From Corynebacterium phocae (GTDB lineage Bacteria > Actinomycetota > Actinomycetes > Mycobacteriales > Mycobacteriaceae): 64,000 nucleotides of DNA. The notes below the pieces were generated by a model. That model saw nothing but the letters and a program-made list of their open reading frames with translations. It searched no databases and had not been told where the DNA came from. The stretch covers positions 62,001 to 126,000 of the forward strand of contig NZ_VXKJ01000043.1 of the NCBI RefSeq assembly GCF_008693075.1, written 5' to 3'. The position numbers were made by a program, and so were the translations under genes. Position 1 is the first letter of the stretch; each line of letters begins with the position of its first letter. Below, piece after piece: positions 29,289 to 37,500 of this stretch.

Positions 29289-30749
29289 CTAGCTAACAAC
29301 AATCTTGCCGTGCTGACCCTTCTCCGCACTGGTCATGATGTGGTTAACAAAGCTGTAGGTTCCAGGTTCGGTGAAGGTAAGCTCCACAAAGCCGCCCTCG
29401 GCCGGCAGCAGGGATAGCGCCTGGGAGCCGGCGTCTTTAGCATCACGCAACAAGTACGCGCCTTCTTTGTAAACGGTGTGGAATTGCCCGCCCACCACGT
29501 GGAAACTTAGCGGTTGGTCTGGGCCTACGTTGAGCACCCACAACCGCAGGGTCTGCCCCACCTTGGCCTCAATGGGGTCCAGATCGTACTGGTTGGGGTA
29601 GAAATTAAACGCCATGAGGTCATACTGGCCGCTCGCAACCCGCTCCGGGTCAGCGCCCACGTCTGCTGACCCAAGGAAAATATCGCTGGCAATAAAAGCG
29701 TATTCCCCATCCACGTCCGCCAGGGCGTCCGGGCCCTGCGGGTCAATGATCACCGCGCCGGTCATGCCGTTAGCAATGTGCAAGCTCATCGGTGCGGTTG
29801 AGCAGTGGTACATCCAAATTCCCGCCCGGTTAGCGGTGAACTCATAGGTAAGTTCTTCACCCGGGTCGATAGTCTTCATGGTGTCATCGGGACTAACCTC
29901 CCCCGCGTGGAAGTCAATCGAGTGGCCCATGGAGCCCTCATTGACAATGGTGATACGGAAGGTGTCCCCCACCTTGCCGCGCAGCGTGGGCGCCGGGGCC
30001 TGGCCGTTGAACAGCCAACGCTGCTGCTCCACCCCAGGTGCGACCTCCTGGACCTCCTCGGTCATGACCCAGCGGTGTTCGTGTACACCGGCGGTAGCTG
30101 GAGCAAGAGCTGCGTCAAAAGCCGCAAAGCCTTCGCGCGGGGCGGTGCGCTGCGCCTGGGTAGGAACGTCCACCAGCGGGTTTCCCCCGCCACTGGCGGC
30201 GGTACCCTCCCCGTGCCCGTGCGCCGCAGTGCCACCCTGCTCATCGCTCTGGTCTCCGTCTAGCACATTGACCTGGAACACCATCCCGTGCAGTTTATGC
30301 CCGGCTATAGTGCAATAACCCTCAATGGATTCTGTTAGCGGCTCGGTGTCAAGCACTACGGTGTCACCTGGGTTAACCCGCCCAGTTTCCACGTCCCCAA
30401 TTTTAAGGTCATGCACCTGGTCCCCGGTGTTGGTGAAGTTCACCCGCAGGGCCTTGCCCGCCGGCACGTCCACGGACGCCGGAACAAAGGACATGCCGTC
30501 AACGGAGACATCCACGGCCACAAAGTCCGCGTTGGGTGCCGTGGGCGCGGCCGCAGGCTGGGAGGAAGAAACGGTACTAAACAGCGCTAAGCCAATCACT
30601 GCGGCGATCGCCAGACCAATGAGCACCCAGGCCGCTAGGCCAGCGCCGGTGCCCTCTTTCGGACCTGCGGGACCGCCGGCACCCGGCCCTGGTTGCGCAC
30701 CACCGGCGCGCCCCGGGGTGGGAACTGATTGGGGATTGAGGTTTGTCAT
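29289..30749 (-). CDS. nirK: Membrane-anchored copper nitrite reductase with extra N-terminal cupredoxin
   Basis: The 486-residue protein would reduce nitrite to NO outside the membrane. A proline/glycine-rich tail and one membrane helix (about 39-60) anchor it. A cupredoxin domain (about 72-165) follows with type 1 copper ligands H113, C146, H151 and M156. After a His/Gly-rich linker (167-195) come the two NirK cupredoxin domains: H276, D279 and H281 in GHSIDFHA, H315-C316 in YHCS, H324 and M329 in LHIANGM, H417 or H424 as catalytic histidine, and H470 in FVNH as the third type 2 ligand. All copper ligands are thus present. The start overlaps the stop of the upstream membrane gene (ATGA). 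The N-terminal cupredoxin probably serves as built-in electron donor. Confidence 0.88.
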   Translation of the reverse strand: MTNLNPQSVPTPGRAGGAQPGPGAGGPAGPKEGTGAGLAAWVLIGLAIAAVIGLALFSTVSSSQPAAAPTAPNADFVAVDVSVDGMSFVPASVDVPAGKALRVNFTNTGDQVHDLKIGDVETGRVNPGDTVVLDTEPLTESIEGYCTIAGHKLHGMVFQVNVLDGDQSDEQGGTAAHGHGEGTAASGGGNPLVDVPTQAQRTAPREGFAAFDAALAPATAGVHEHRWVMTEEVQEVAPGVEQQRWLFNGQAPAPTLRGKVGDTFRITIVNEGSMGHSIDFHAGEVSPDDTMKTIDPGEELTYEFTANRAGIWMYHCSTAPMSLHIANGMTGAVIIDPQGPDALADVDGEYAFIASDIFLGSADVGADPERVASGQYDLMAFNFYPNQYDLDPIEAKVGQTLRLWVLNVGPDQPLSFHVVGGQFHTVYKEGAYLLRDAKDAGSQALSLLPAEGGFVELTFTEPGTYSFVNHIMTSAEKGQHGKIVVS

Positions 30750-32092
30750 CGCTTAGTCCTTGGGGTTGGGGTCAGGGTCGAGGTTGGAGAGATAACACGA
30801 ACATCGGTCGGCCGCCGGGCGGGAAGGAAAGCCGAAAGCACCGTGGCTAAAACGCCGGTGACTAGCCCTACTGCCATCATCATAACGCCGGGTTCAACTG
30901 CGCCCGCAACGCTAAGCAGCGCGCCCACGTTGATTAAGGTCACCCGGGCGGGCCACCCGTAGCCGGCAATCCTGCGGCCGCGCTTGACCACCAAGGGCCC
31001 GCCTCCCCGCAGGGTAGGGGTAACAAAGGTGAGCACGCCCACGACCATTTGGAGAAGGCCCGCGCCCAAGAAAGCCGGCAGCAGCACCACGGTGCTAGCG
31101 CGCGGATGTGTGCCGGCGGCAACCACGGCGGCATCGGCAGCACATAGCGCAGTAAGCCAAAACATACCCGCCGTGATACTGGCGGAAGGCGATGTCCAGG
31201 CGGGGCTACCGCCTAAGACGTTGTCTACCACCGGGATGAATATCATCACCGCTGCTGCTACCACGCCCAACTGGGCTACGGCCGCGATAAGCGGATGCCC
31301 GCTGGCAAACGCACCGGCGGACACCCCCAGCGCCACGCAGTGGATAACCAACGAGCGGGTAGCCCGGGTCTTAGCCACAGCGGAAATCTTGGTGCCCGTC
31401 ACAGTGGGCAAGATAGTAATAACCGTTGCGGTCACGGTCAGCCAGGCAAACCCCCATACCGCCGTGCGCTGGTGGGCAGCTATCAGCGCCGAATAGGTAC
31501 CTACCCCATGCCCGGCCAGGATAGCGAAGACAATGGCCAGCATCATAAAACCCGAAGCCGCTATATAAAACGGCACCGTGGAGGCAAAATGGTTAGCAAG
31601 GGATCCGCGCAGCGCCTGATAAATGGCCACAATATGCAATGCCAGGGCAGCCATGACCACGGTGGCACCGACATCGCTTATTACGCCCCAGTCATAACCG
31701 GCGCGGTCAAACAACAAGAGGATAAGCCCCACCTGGACCAAACCAATTCGCACCGCGACCGCGCGGTAGCTAGCGGTAGCAGCCCGGGTAAGCGCCTCCG
31801 TAAAATGCGTGGAGTAGACAATTATCGCGGTAGTCAAAGCACCAATGGTGAACGGGTGAATCAGGTCCCACCACGCCACCGGTGCGCCTAGCCCGTGCGC
31901 GCAGATAAGACCCACGCCAATGACCACCCACAGGCCAATGACGCAAAACATCAACGTGTGCCAGTTCGCGCGCGAGGACATCGAAAGGTCCTGGACCTGC
32001 AGGGGCTTAACCCCGCTATGTGACCCCGGCGCGGAAAGACTAACGCCGCCCAGCTGCATACCGGCCGGGCGCTGCGGCTTAGATTTTTCCAC
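30746..32092 (-). CDS. Polytopic 'copper oxidase'-type membrane protein linked to NirK
   Basis: The 448-residue protein has about twelve membrane segments. It resembles actinobacterial membrane proteins annotated 'copper oxidase' that adjoin or fuse to NirK, related to heme-copper oxidase and NnrS-like folds. Recurrent histidines lie in or near helices: H79 (IHPFTIGA), H96 (STHFTEAL), H153 (LALHIVAI), H168 and H207 (AAHQRTAVWGF). It is sandwiched between the NnrS-like gene (14-bp overlap at its GTG start) and nirK (4-bp overlap), so all three are made together. Electron transfer to NirK, NO handling or metal supply are possible roles; none is established. An alternative start is the ATG at 32059. 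Confidence 0.7.
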   Translation of the reverse strand: MEKSKPQRPAGMQLGGVSLSAPGSHSGVKPLQVQDLSMSSRANWHTLMFCVIGLWVVIGVGLICAHGLGAPVAWWDLIHPFTIGALTTAIIVYSTHFTEALTRAATASYRAVAVRIGLVQVGLILLLFDRAGYDWGVISDVGATVVMAALALHIVAIYQALRGSLANHFASTVPFYIAASGFMMLAIVFAILAGHGVGTYSALIAAHQRTAVWGFAWLTVTATVITILPTVTGTKISAVAKTRATRSLVIHCVALGVSAGAFASGHPLIAAVAQLGVVAAAVMIFIPVVDNVLGGSPAWTSPSASITAGMFWLTALCAADAAVVAAGTHPRASTVVLLPAFLGAGLLQMVVGVLTFVTPTLRGGGPLVVKRGRRIAGYGWPARVTLINVGALLSVAGAVEPGVMMMAVGLVTGVLATVLSAFLPARRPTDVRVISPTSTLTPTPRTKR

Positions 32093-33134
32093 GCAGAACC
32101 AACCCCACTGCTGTTAGAACGAAAAGGATGATAGCTACGATGTTAGCCACTGCGCCCGGGACCTGCCCGGAGACGGCGAAGATCCGCACCACCAAACCGC
32201 AGTGCAAAAGCGCTACCGGTGCGTAAAGCACTGGGTGAAACGGCATCTTAGCGCGCACTACTCCCGCCAAGATGGTGGGCGCGTGCCCAAAGATCATGGA
32301 CATAACAAAACCCAGGAACACCGCGTGCACGGCGGTGTCGTGGGCTTGGCCTAGCCCGTAGGCCAACCATGCCACCCCGGCTATGGCCAGCCAGAAATAC
32401 CCCGCCAGCATACATACCGCGCTGTAGCGGGCCAGCCCGGTGGAACGAACAAGGAAACGGGCGGCGTCCGCAGTGACAAACAGTGCCGCGCACACCACCA
32501 ATGCCAGCCCCATCAAGCGGTAGCCAATACCGGGCGCGCCAATAAAAACCACGCTGGCGGCGGCTAAGGCCAACACCGCGACGGTTAACCGAACCTCCCG
32601 CGCCGCCCCGGCAATGGTGACGCGGGCAAGTTCCATGCGCTCGCCCAGCACCGTGGCCACGGCATAGAGCACGGCCAGTGGCATGGCCGTGGCAAAGTCC
32701 CCAGTCACTGCCCACAACCAGGCCGCGCCCACGCCGCCGATGACCCCCGTGGCCTGCGTTACCACAGCCAGACTAGGTTGCCGGCGGTAGATTGCCCAGT
32801 AGATAGCGCCCAAGACCGCAAAGCTGGCGGCAAAACACCAGGCGGGAGTAAGGCGGGGCGCTCCACCAATTAGGGTTGCAACCCCGGCCACGTGGAACGC
32901 CGGGCCGGCCCACGCCCAGGCCTTTTTCACGGCCACGGTTCTTTCCAACCCGATGGCTCCGCCCACAAAACCAAAGACCATCAGCGGCCCGTGGTCTTGC
33001 GCCAGGCTTGCGGCCTGTCCCGCGGGCCCCCATTCTATGCCCAGCCGGCTAGCCCCGGCTGCTAACCCAGCACATAGCGAGATCCCCGCTACCGCAAGGA
33101 AAATCAGCCGATGAGCCACGCCGTTATTTTTCAC
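32079..33134 (-). CDS. NnrS-like membrane protein
   Basis: The 351-residue protein has about ten membrane helices and resembles NnrS, a heme- and copper-containing membrane protein that protects against NO-derived stress. Histidines likely to bind metal are H48 (QDHGPLMVFGFVGG), H81, H265, H270 and H284 (VHAVFLGFVMSMIFGHAPTI), H300 and H311. The start is a GTG at 33134, very close to the promoter region, and no clear ribosome-binding site is visible, so the mRNA may be nearly leaderless. It is the first gene of the operon that ends with nirK. The assignment rests on motif resemblance and context. Confidence 0.65.
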   Translation of the reverse strand: MKNNGVAHRLIFLAVAGISLCAGLAAGASRLGIEWGPAGQAASLAQDHGPLMVFGFVGGAIGLERTVAVKKAWAWAGPAFHVAGVATLIGGAPRLTPAWCFAASFAVLGAIYWAIYRRQPSLAVVTQATGVIGGVGAAWLWAVTGDFATAMPLAVLYAVATVLGERMELARVTIAGAAREVRLTVAVLALAAASVVFIGAPGIGYRLMGLALVVCAALFVTADAARFLVRSTGLARYSAVCMLAGYFWLAIAGVAWLAYGLGQAHDTAVHAVFLGFVMSMIFGHAPTILAGVVRAKMPFHPVLYAPVALLHCGLVVRIFAVSGQVPGAVANIVAIILFVLTAVGLVLRGKI

Positions 33135-33137
33135 GAC

Positions 33138-33161
33138 TTTAATCGTACTTAATCGCTATGC
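33138..33161. promoter_or_regulatory. Divergent promoter region with a direct heptamer repeat
   Basis: Between the NnrS-like gene and the DUF2249 gene two copies of TTAATCG (33139-33145 and 33149-33155) are spaced exactly 10 bp apart, one helical turn. TATGCT at 33157-33162 could be the -10 element for the plus-strand genes. The repeat lies within 20 bp of the GTG of the leftward operon, so one bound regulator could control both sides. Confidence 0.4.
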
Positions 33162-33213
33162 TGAATGGAAAGCGTTGCCACCCATTCTTCTCAAGACAAA
33201 GGACTCCCTTACT

Positions 33214-33468
33214 ATGCAGCTTCCCCTCTCAGACGCCAGCAAAGGTCTGCCCACCCTCAACGCCTCGGAAATCCCCCACGCGGTACGCCACGGCGCCATC
33301 CACGGGGCACTAGGCACCCTCAATGTGGGAGAAGCAATGATCCTCATAGCACCCCACAACCCCCTTCCCCTGCTGCGCGAAATCGAGGACCGCACAGAAT
33401 CCTTCGAGTTGAAATACCTGCAGGAAGATCCCGCTGAATACCGAATCAAATTCACCCGCACGGCTTAG
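33214..33468 (+). CDS. DUF2249 domain protein
   Basis: The 84-residue protein matches DUF2249: an N-terminal SEIPHAVRHGAIHGALGTL segment, the APHNPLPLLREIEDR segment and a C-terminal beta hairpin YRIKFTR. DUF2249 proteins are frequently encoded beside nitrite/nitric-oxide reductases and hemerythrin-like proteins, and their biochemical role is unknown. H24 and H52 could bind metal. The ATG at 33214 has AAAGGA upstream. It is divergent from the nirK operon and 239 bp upstream of modA. Confidence 0.8.
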   Translation: MQLPLSDASKGLPTLNASEIPHAVRHGAIHGALGTLNVGEAMILIAPHNPLPLLREIEDRTESFELKYLQEDPAEYRIKFTRTA

Positions 33469-33707
33469 CCCGCATGGTCTTAACCTGTACGGCTTAGCCC
33501 CGCACGCTTTGGCCCCACTTTCTTTAGTACTGCACGCCTTACACAGCCTGCGGGCAGAGATACGCGCCTCGGGCCCTGCCCGGCGCAGAGTGCGCCGGTG
33601 CCCGGCGCAGCTAATACCAACCCGGGGTTGGGGCTGCCGGGTGAGCAACATTCCCGCTAGAGTAGGCAGGCACACCTCACACCGCCTGTAGATTTTCAAG
33701 GACTTCC

Positions 33708-34523
33708 GTGGCCTTATCACTGACTACTTTCCGCCCCGCCGCCTTTTCTGTTGGCACCGCGCTGGCTGTTGGCACCGCGCTGGTGGCCGCCGCAGGGGTG
33801 CTGGCTGCCTGCGGCCTCGCGCCTTCCACCACGCCAGTCGATTTACCCCCCACCGTAAAAATATCCTCAGCCTCCTCCCTACGGGTTATTGACCAGGCCG
33901 CGCAAGAATCCACGGCGCTGCTGCCCCAGCCCGTCACCCTTGAATTCAATCACGCCGGATCCTCTACCCTGGTCCACCAGCTGGCTGCCGGTCTTCCCAG
34001 TGACTTGCTCATCACCGCCTCTGCGGACACCATGGCCAGGGCCGTGGATGAAAACCTGGTGGGCTCTCCCGTCCTTTTGGCATCCAACCACATGGTGCTG
34101 ATTGTGCCGGCGGAGAACCCGGCCAGCATCCACTCCGTAACTGACATCACCCCACGCCACGTGGTGGCTAAATGTGATTCTACTGTTCCCTGCGGGGAAA
34201 TAGCGGACCAGATAATCGCCGCCAACGGCTACGAACTGCGTTTTGCTTCTCTGGAGCGCCAGGTCGCTGACGTCGTGGGCCGGGTGGTGTCCGGACAGGC
34301 CGACGCCGGGTTTGTCTACTCCACCGACGCCAAGGCGGCAGGCGAACGCGTGGCCACAATCGAGCTTCCCGGTGCCACAAAATACCGCAACCACATTCTT
34401 GGCGCCGTCACCACTAACGCCACACATCCGGACCAGGCCGGCGCGGTCCTAGAGCTGTTCCAAGGCAATTTCTCCCAGCACTGGCACGCTGCTGGTTTCA
34501 CGGTGCCCCAGGCCACCGGCTAG
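33708..34523 (+). CDS. modA: Molybdate ABC transporter substrate-binding lipoprotein
   Basis: The 271-residue ModA would bind molybdate outside the membrane and hand it to ModBC. A lipoprotein signal peptide ends at LAAC with the lipidated cysteine C35. The mature part has the fold signatures ISSASSLRVIDQAA and SADTMARAVDENLV, and GQADAGFVYSTDA near the C-terminus. The start is a GTG at 33708 with AAGGAC upstream. It is 21 bp upstream of the fused modBC gene. Confidence 0.9.
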   Translation: MALSLTTFRPAAFSVGTALAVGTALVAAAGVLAACGLAPSTTPVDLPPTVKISSASSLRVIDQAAQESTALLPQPVTLEFNHAGSSTLVHQLAAGLPSDLLITASADTMARAVDENLVGSPVLLASNHMVLIVPAENPASIHSVTDITPRHVVAKCDSTVPCGEIADQIIAANGYELRFASLERQVADVVGRVVSGQADAGFVYSTDAKAAGERVATIELPGATKYRNHILGAVTTNATHPDQAGAVLELFQGNFSQHWHAAGFTVPQATG

Positions 34524-34544
34524 GTTGGCCGGGGTGCTTCCGCC

Positions 34545-36629
34545 ATGATTACTCAACCGGCAGATAGTACCTTTGTAGTATCCCAAGAGATACACCAATC
34601 CCAGACAACCCATCTGTCCAGCAAACGAGGCCCGCCTGTGAGCAACCTACAACCCGCGCCGCCCCGCCTGCCCTGGGGGTGGCTAGCTATGGGGCTTCTG
34701 GCGCTAGCCTATCTGCTGCTCCCGCTCATTGGTCTGGTGGGCAAGGTGCCGTGGCTGCAGCTTACCGGCGTGGCACTAGCTCCTTCCAGTGTAGAGCTGA
34801 TGAAGGTTAGCCTTCTCAGTGCGCTGCTATCCACCGCTCTGGCCACCGTCTTAGGACTCGGTCTTTCCCTCTGGCTCCATCACCTGCAACGGCTGGCAGC
34901 ACTAGCCAGGCTCATCATCTACCTTCCCTTGGCGCTTCCCCCGGTCACCGCCGGCCTGGCGCTTAACGCTGTTTTTGGCCGCACCGGCATCCTGGCCCCG
35001 CTACTAAGTATCCTTGGCTGGCAAATTCCTTTTACCTTTTGCGCGGTAGTGCTAGCCCATCTCTTTGTTACTTTGCCTTTTGTTGTGGCCACCACGGAAC
35101 AGGCGCTGCGGCATATGAACCCGGACATAGCCTTGTCCGCACGCAGCTTGGGCATGACGCCAAGAGAGATCCTGCACCACATCACGCTGCCAACCCTGGC
35201 CCCGGCCCTGCTTGCTGGTGCAGCGCTAGCTTTTGCCCGCAGCCTAGGGGAATTTGGGGCCACCCTCACCTTCGCCGGGTCCCTCCCCGGGGTCACCCGC
35301 ACCATGCCAGTTGGGATCTACTTGGAGCGAGAAATCAGCGAGGACTCCGCTTACGCGCTCTCAGCCATCTTGGTTGCCTTAGCCATCGCCTGCCTGTGCC
35401 TGGCCGCACTGCCCCATTTACTCAGGAAAACACCTAACCGGGAGTTCACGCCCACTAAAGACATAGACATCGCTGAACTGGCGGCACTTTCCCGGCCCAC
35501 CTCCAAGCCCCCGCACCTCCACGTTCAGCGCGGGCTACGCACCATGGACCTGCTGCCTGGAACCACCACCGCGATTATCGGCGAAAACGGTTCCGGAAAG
35601 ACCACCCTGGCAAAGCAACTAGCCGGACTGCTCACTCCCGCCAACAAGGGACCATCTTTTTCTCGCAATAACGTCAATCCCCCGCCCGCCCTGCTCACCC
35701 AGGATCCCGCACTGCCCCAGTTTCCCACCGCTGGCAAAGCCGTGAATATGGTGAGCAAGGACCCGGCGCGCACCCGCAGGCTCTTTGACGCCGCGGGGCT
35801 TAGCGCCCTGATTGACACCAAAGTCTCCCACCTGTCCGCCGGCCAGGCAGCGCAGGTGGCGCTGCTGCGCGCGCTGGCATTGCGTCCCAACGCACTCATC
35901 CTCGACGAGCCCTTTGCCGCCCTGGATGTCACCCGCGCCCAACAGTGGCGCGCTTTCTTCCACGTCCATGCCACTGACCGGACCATGGCCATAATCTCCC
36001 ATGACCTCAGTGACGTGGTGGAACTGTGCACCCACACGGCGGCGTTAGACAGCGGGGAGTTTGCAGCCACCGGAACTACCCACAACGTTTTATCCAGACC
36101 CGCCAACCACTTCATTGCCAACCTTTCCGGGGTCAACCTCATCCGCGGGGAAATTGTGCAGCTTTCACCCGCGCCAGTCGGTAACGCCTTGACCCTTGCC
36201 AACCACGGCCACCAGGGGCACATCCTCTTACCTGCCGGCACCCTTCCTGACTTCTTGCTCCCAGGAGCGCATGTCTGCCTGGCGTTCCCGCCGGACGCGG
36301 CAACCGTCCTGCCCGGGGAGCCACGGGAGGCCACTGCATCCACAGGGTCCACGGGGTCCACGGAACTGCTGGCCGCAACCTTGCTAGGAAGCTACTCCCG
36401 CAGTAATTCCCACCACGTGGTGCGCGCCGAATTCGCGGGCTGCCCCATCACCGTGTCCGGAGGTAGCGTTCCGGTAGACAGCTGCGGATCCAGCGGGGTG
36501 GGAACACACCGCAGTTCAAAAGAGTGCCGGCAGGTTACGGTCGCGGTGGAGGATAACCAAATGGCAATCTATCCTTCCGAAGCCCGGATGCAGCAGGAAA
36601 CGGAGAGGACAACAAAAACTCAGCGGTAG
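34545..36629 (+). CDS. modBC: Fused molybdate ABC transporter permease-ATPase (ModB-ModC)
   Basis: The 694-residue protein joins the permease and the ATPase in one chain. Residues 45-295 are the permease with about six helices and the EAA loop (185-210, ALSARSLGMTPREI). Residues about 320-500 are the ABC ATPase: Walker A GENGSGKT (346-353), signature LSAGQ (430-434), Walker B LILDEP (451-456) and switch H486. The C-terminal 170 residues resemble a molybdate-binding (MOP-type) regulatory domain in part. Such fusions are known in actinobacteria. It works with ModA upstream and supplies molybdate to the moa/moe/mob genes nearby. Confidence 0.88.
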   Translation: MITQPADSTFVVSQEIHQSQTTHLSSKRGPPVSNLQPAPPRLPWGWLAMGLLALAYLLLPLIGLVGKVPWLQLTGVALAPSSVELMKVSLLSALLSTALATVLGLGLSLWLHHLQRLAALARLIIYLPLALPPVTAGLALNAVFGRTGILAPLLSILGWQIPFTFCAVVLAHLFVTLPFVVATTEQALRHMNPDIALSARSLGMTPREILHHITLPTLAPALLAGAALAFARSLGEFGATLTFAGSLPGVTRTMPVGIYLEREISEDSAYALSAILVALAIACLCLAALPHLLRKTPNREFTPTKDIDIAELAALSRPTSKPPHLHVQRGLRTMDLLPGTTTAIIGENGSGKTTLAKQLAGLLTPANKGPSFSRNNVNPPPALLTQDPALPQFPTAGKAVNMVSKDPARTRRLFDAAGLSALIDTKVSHLSAGQAAQVALLRALALRPNALILDEPFAALDVTRAQQWRAFFHVHATDRTMAIISHDLSDVVELCTHTAALDSGEFAATGTTHNVLSRPANHFIANLSGVNLIRGEIVQLSPAPVGNALTLANHGHQGHILLPAGTLPDFLLPGAHVCLAFPPDAATVLPGEPREATASTGSTGSTELLAATLLGSYSRSNSHHVVRAEFAGCPITVSGGSVPVDSCGSSGVGTHRSSKECRQVTVAVEDNQMAIYPSEARMQQETERTTKTQR

Positions 36630-36721
36630 CGTGAGAACAACCCCCAAGTTGTAGAGTTGTCTCTAGTAGATATTGACGCCCAACCAACAGGCCGTTCCTC
36701 CCTCCTTAAAGGAGTTCCACG

Positions 36722-37438
36722 ATGGTTTCACTCCCCCGGCAAACAGCCGAGCTATGTGCTGATTCTTTGCGTCTGTCCCCCAAGCAGCGTCAAGTATTGG
36801 AAGAGCTGCAAAAGATTCCGCAAGGAGCCCGCGCTGCGGATTTAGCACAAAAACTGGGGATGCACCCCAACACAGCCAGGGGGCACCTCGATGAACTAGT
36901 TACTAAGGGGGCCGTCCGGGTAAGCACCTCACCAGCTGAGGGGCGGGGCCGGCCTTCACTGATTTTCCAAGTCCGGGTACCGGATAACAAGTTAGTAGCC
37001 GCTGAATATCTGCGGCTTATTGAGCTCATGGCCACCTTGCTTGCAGAAACTGAAGAGCTGGAAAATTTTGGTTCCGCCCAAGCCCGCGAAATCGGGCGTC
37101 GCTGGGCGCGGAACATGGTGGGGCAAAAGGCCGGCAATCAGGACCCCTTGAACTTTCTCATCCATCAACTACGCGACTTGGGGTTCGACCCACACGTGCC
37201 AGCGGATAGCACGGCTCCGGCCGGAATTGCAGGCTCTTCCCGGGTTCTTCTTCAAGCCTGCCCGTTTGTCACCGGCAGCTCCAAGCCCGCAGCCTTTGTC
37301 TGCGCCATCCACGACGGTTTTCTCAGCGAAATAGCGCGCAGTCACTTAAATTCGGCGCTCGATCTCACTCTCACCCCGCTTTCCGGTGACGGCGCCTGTA
37401 CGGTCGAGGTGAAACCTGCCGCAGGCGGGTCCAGGTAG
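36722..37438 (+). CDS. SufR/COG2345-type winged-helix regulator with Fe-S-like cysteines
   Basis: The 238-residue regulator has an N-terminal winged helix (about 18-72, RQVLEELQKIPQGARAADLA then a recognition helix at TARGHLDELV). A basic GRGRPS wing follows. The C-terminal domain has the pattern LLQACPF...FVCAIHDGFL with C180, C194 and H197, the arrangement seen in SufR-like regulators of COG2345 that bind an iron-sulfur cluster. It could therefore sense NO or redox state. AAAGGAG lies before the ATG. It closes the DUF2249-modA-modBC run; direct repeats AGTTGT upstream (36648-36662) are a possible operator. Targets are unknown. Confidence 0.75.
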   Translation: MVSLPRQTAELCADSLRLSPKQRQVLEELQKIPQGARAADLAQKLGMHPNTARGHLDELVTKGAVRVSTSPAEGRGRPSLIFQVRVPDNKLVAAEYLRLIELMATLLAETEELENFGSAQAREIGRRWARNMVGQKAGNQDPLNFLIHQLRDLGFDPHVPADSTAPAGIAGSSRVLLQACPFVTGSSKPAAFVCAIHDGFLSEIARSHLNSALDLTLTPLSGDGACTVEVKPAAGGSR

Positions 37439-37500
37439 CGTGGCCCTGGCGCCCCAAAACGCCGCGTAACGCGCGGGGCTTTACCCCGGGAAATCATCCC

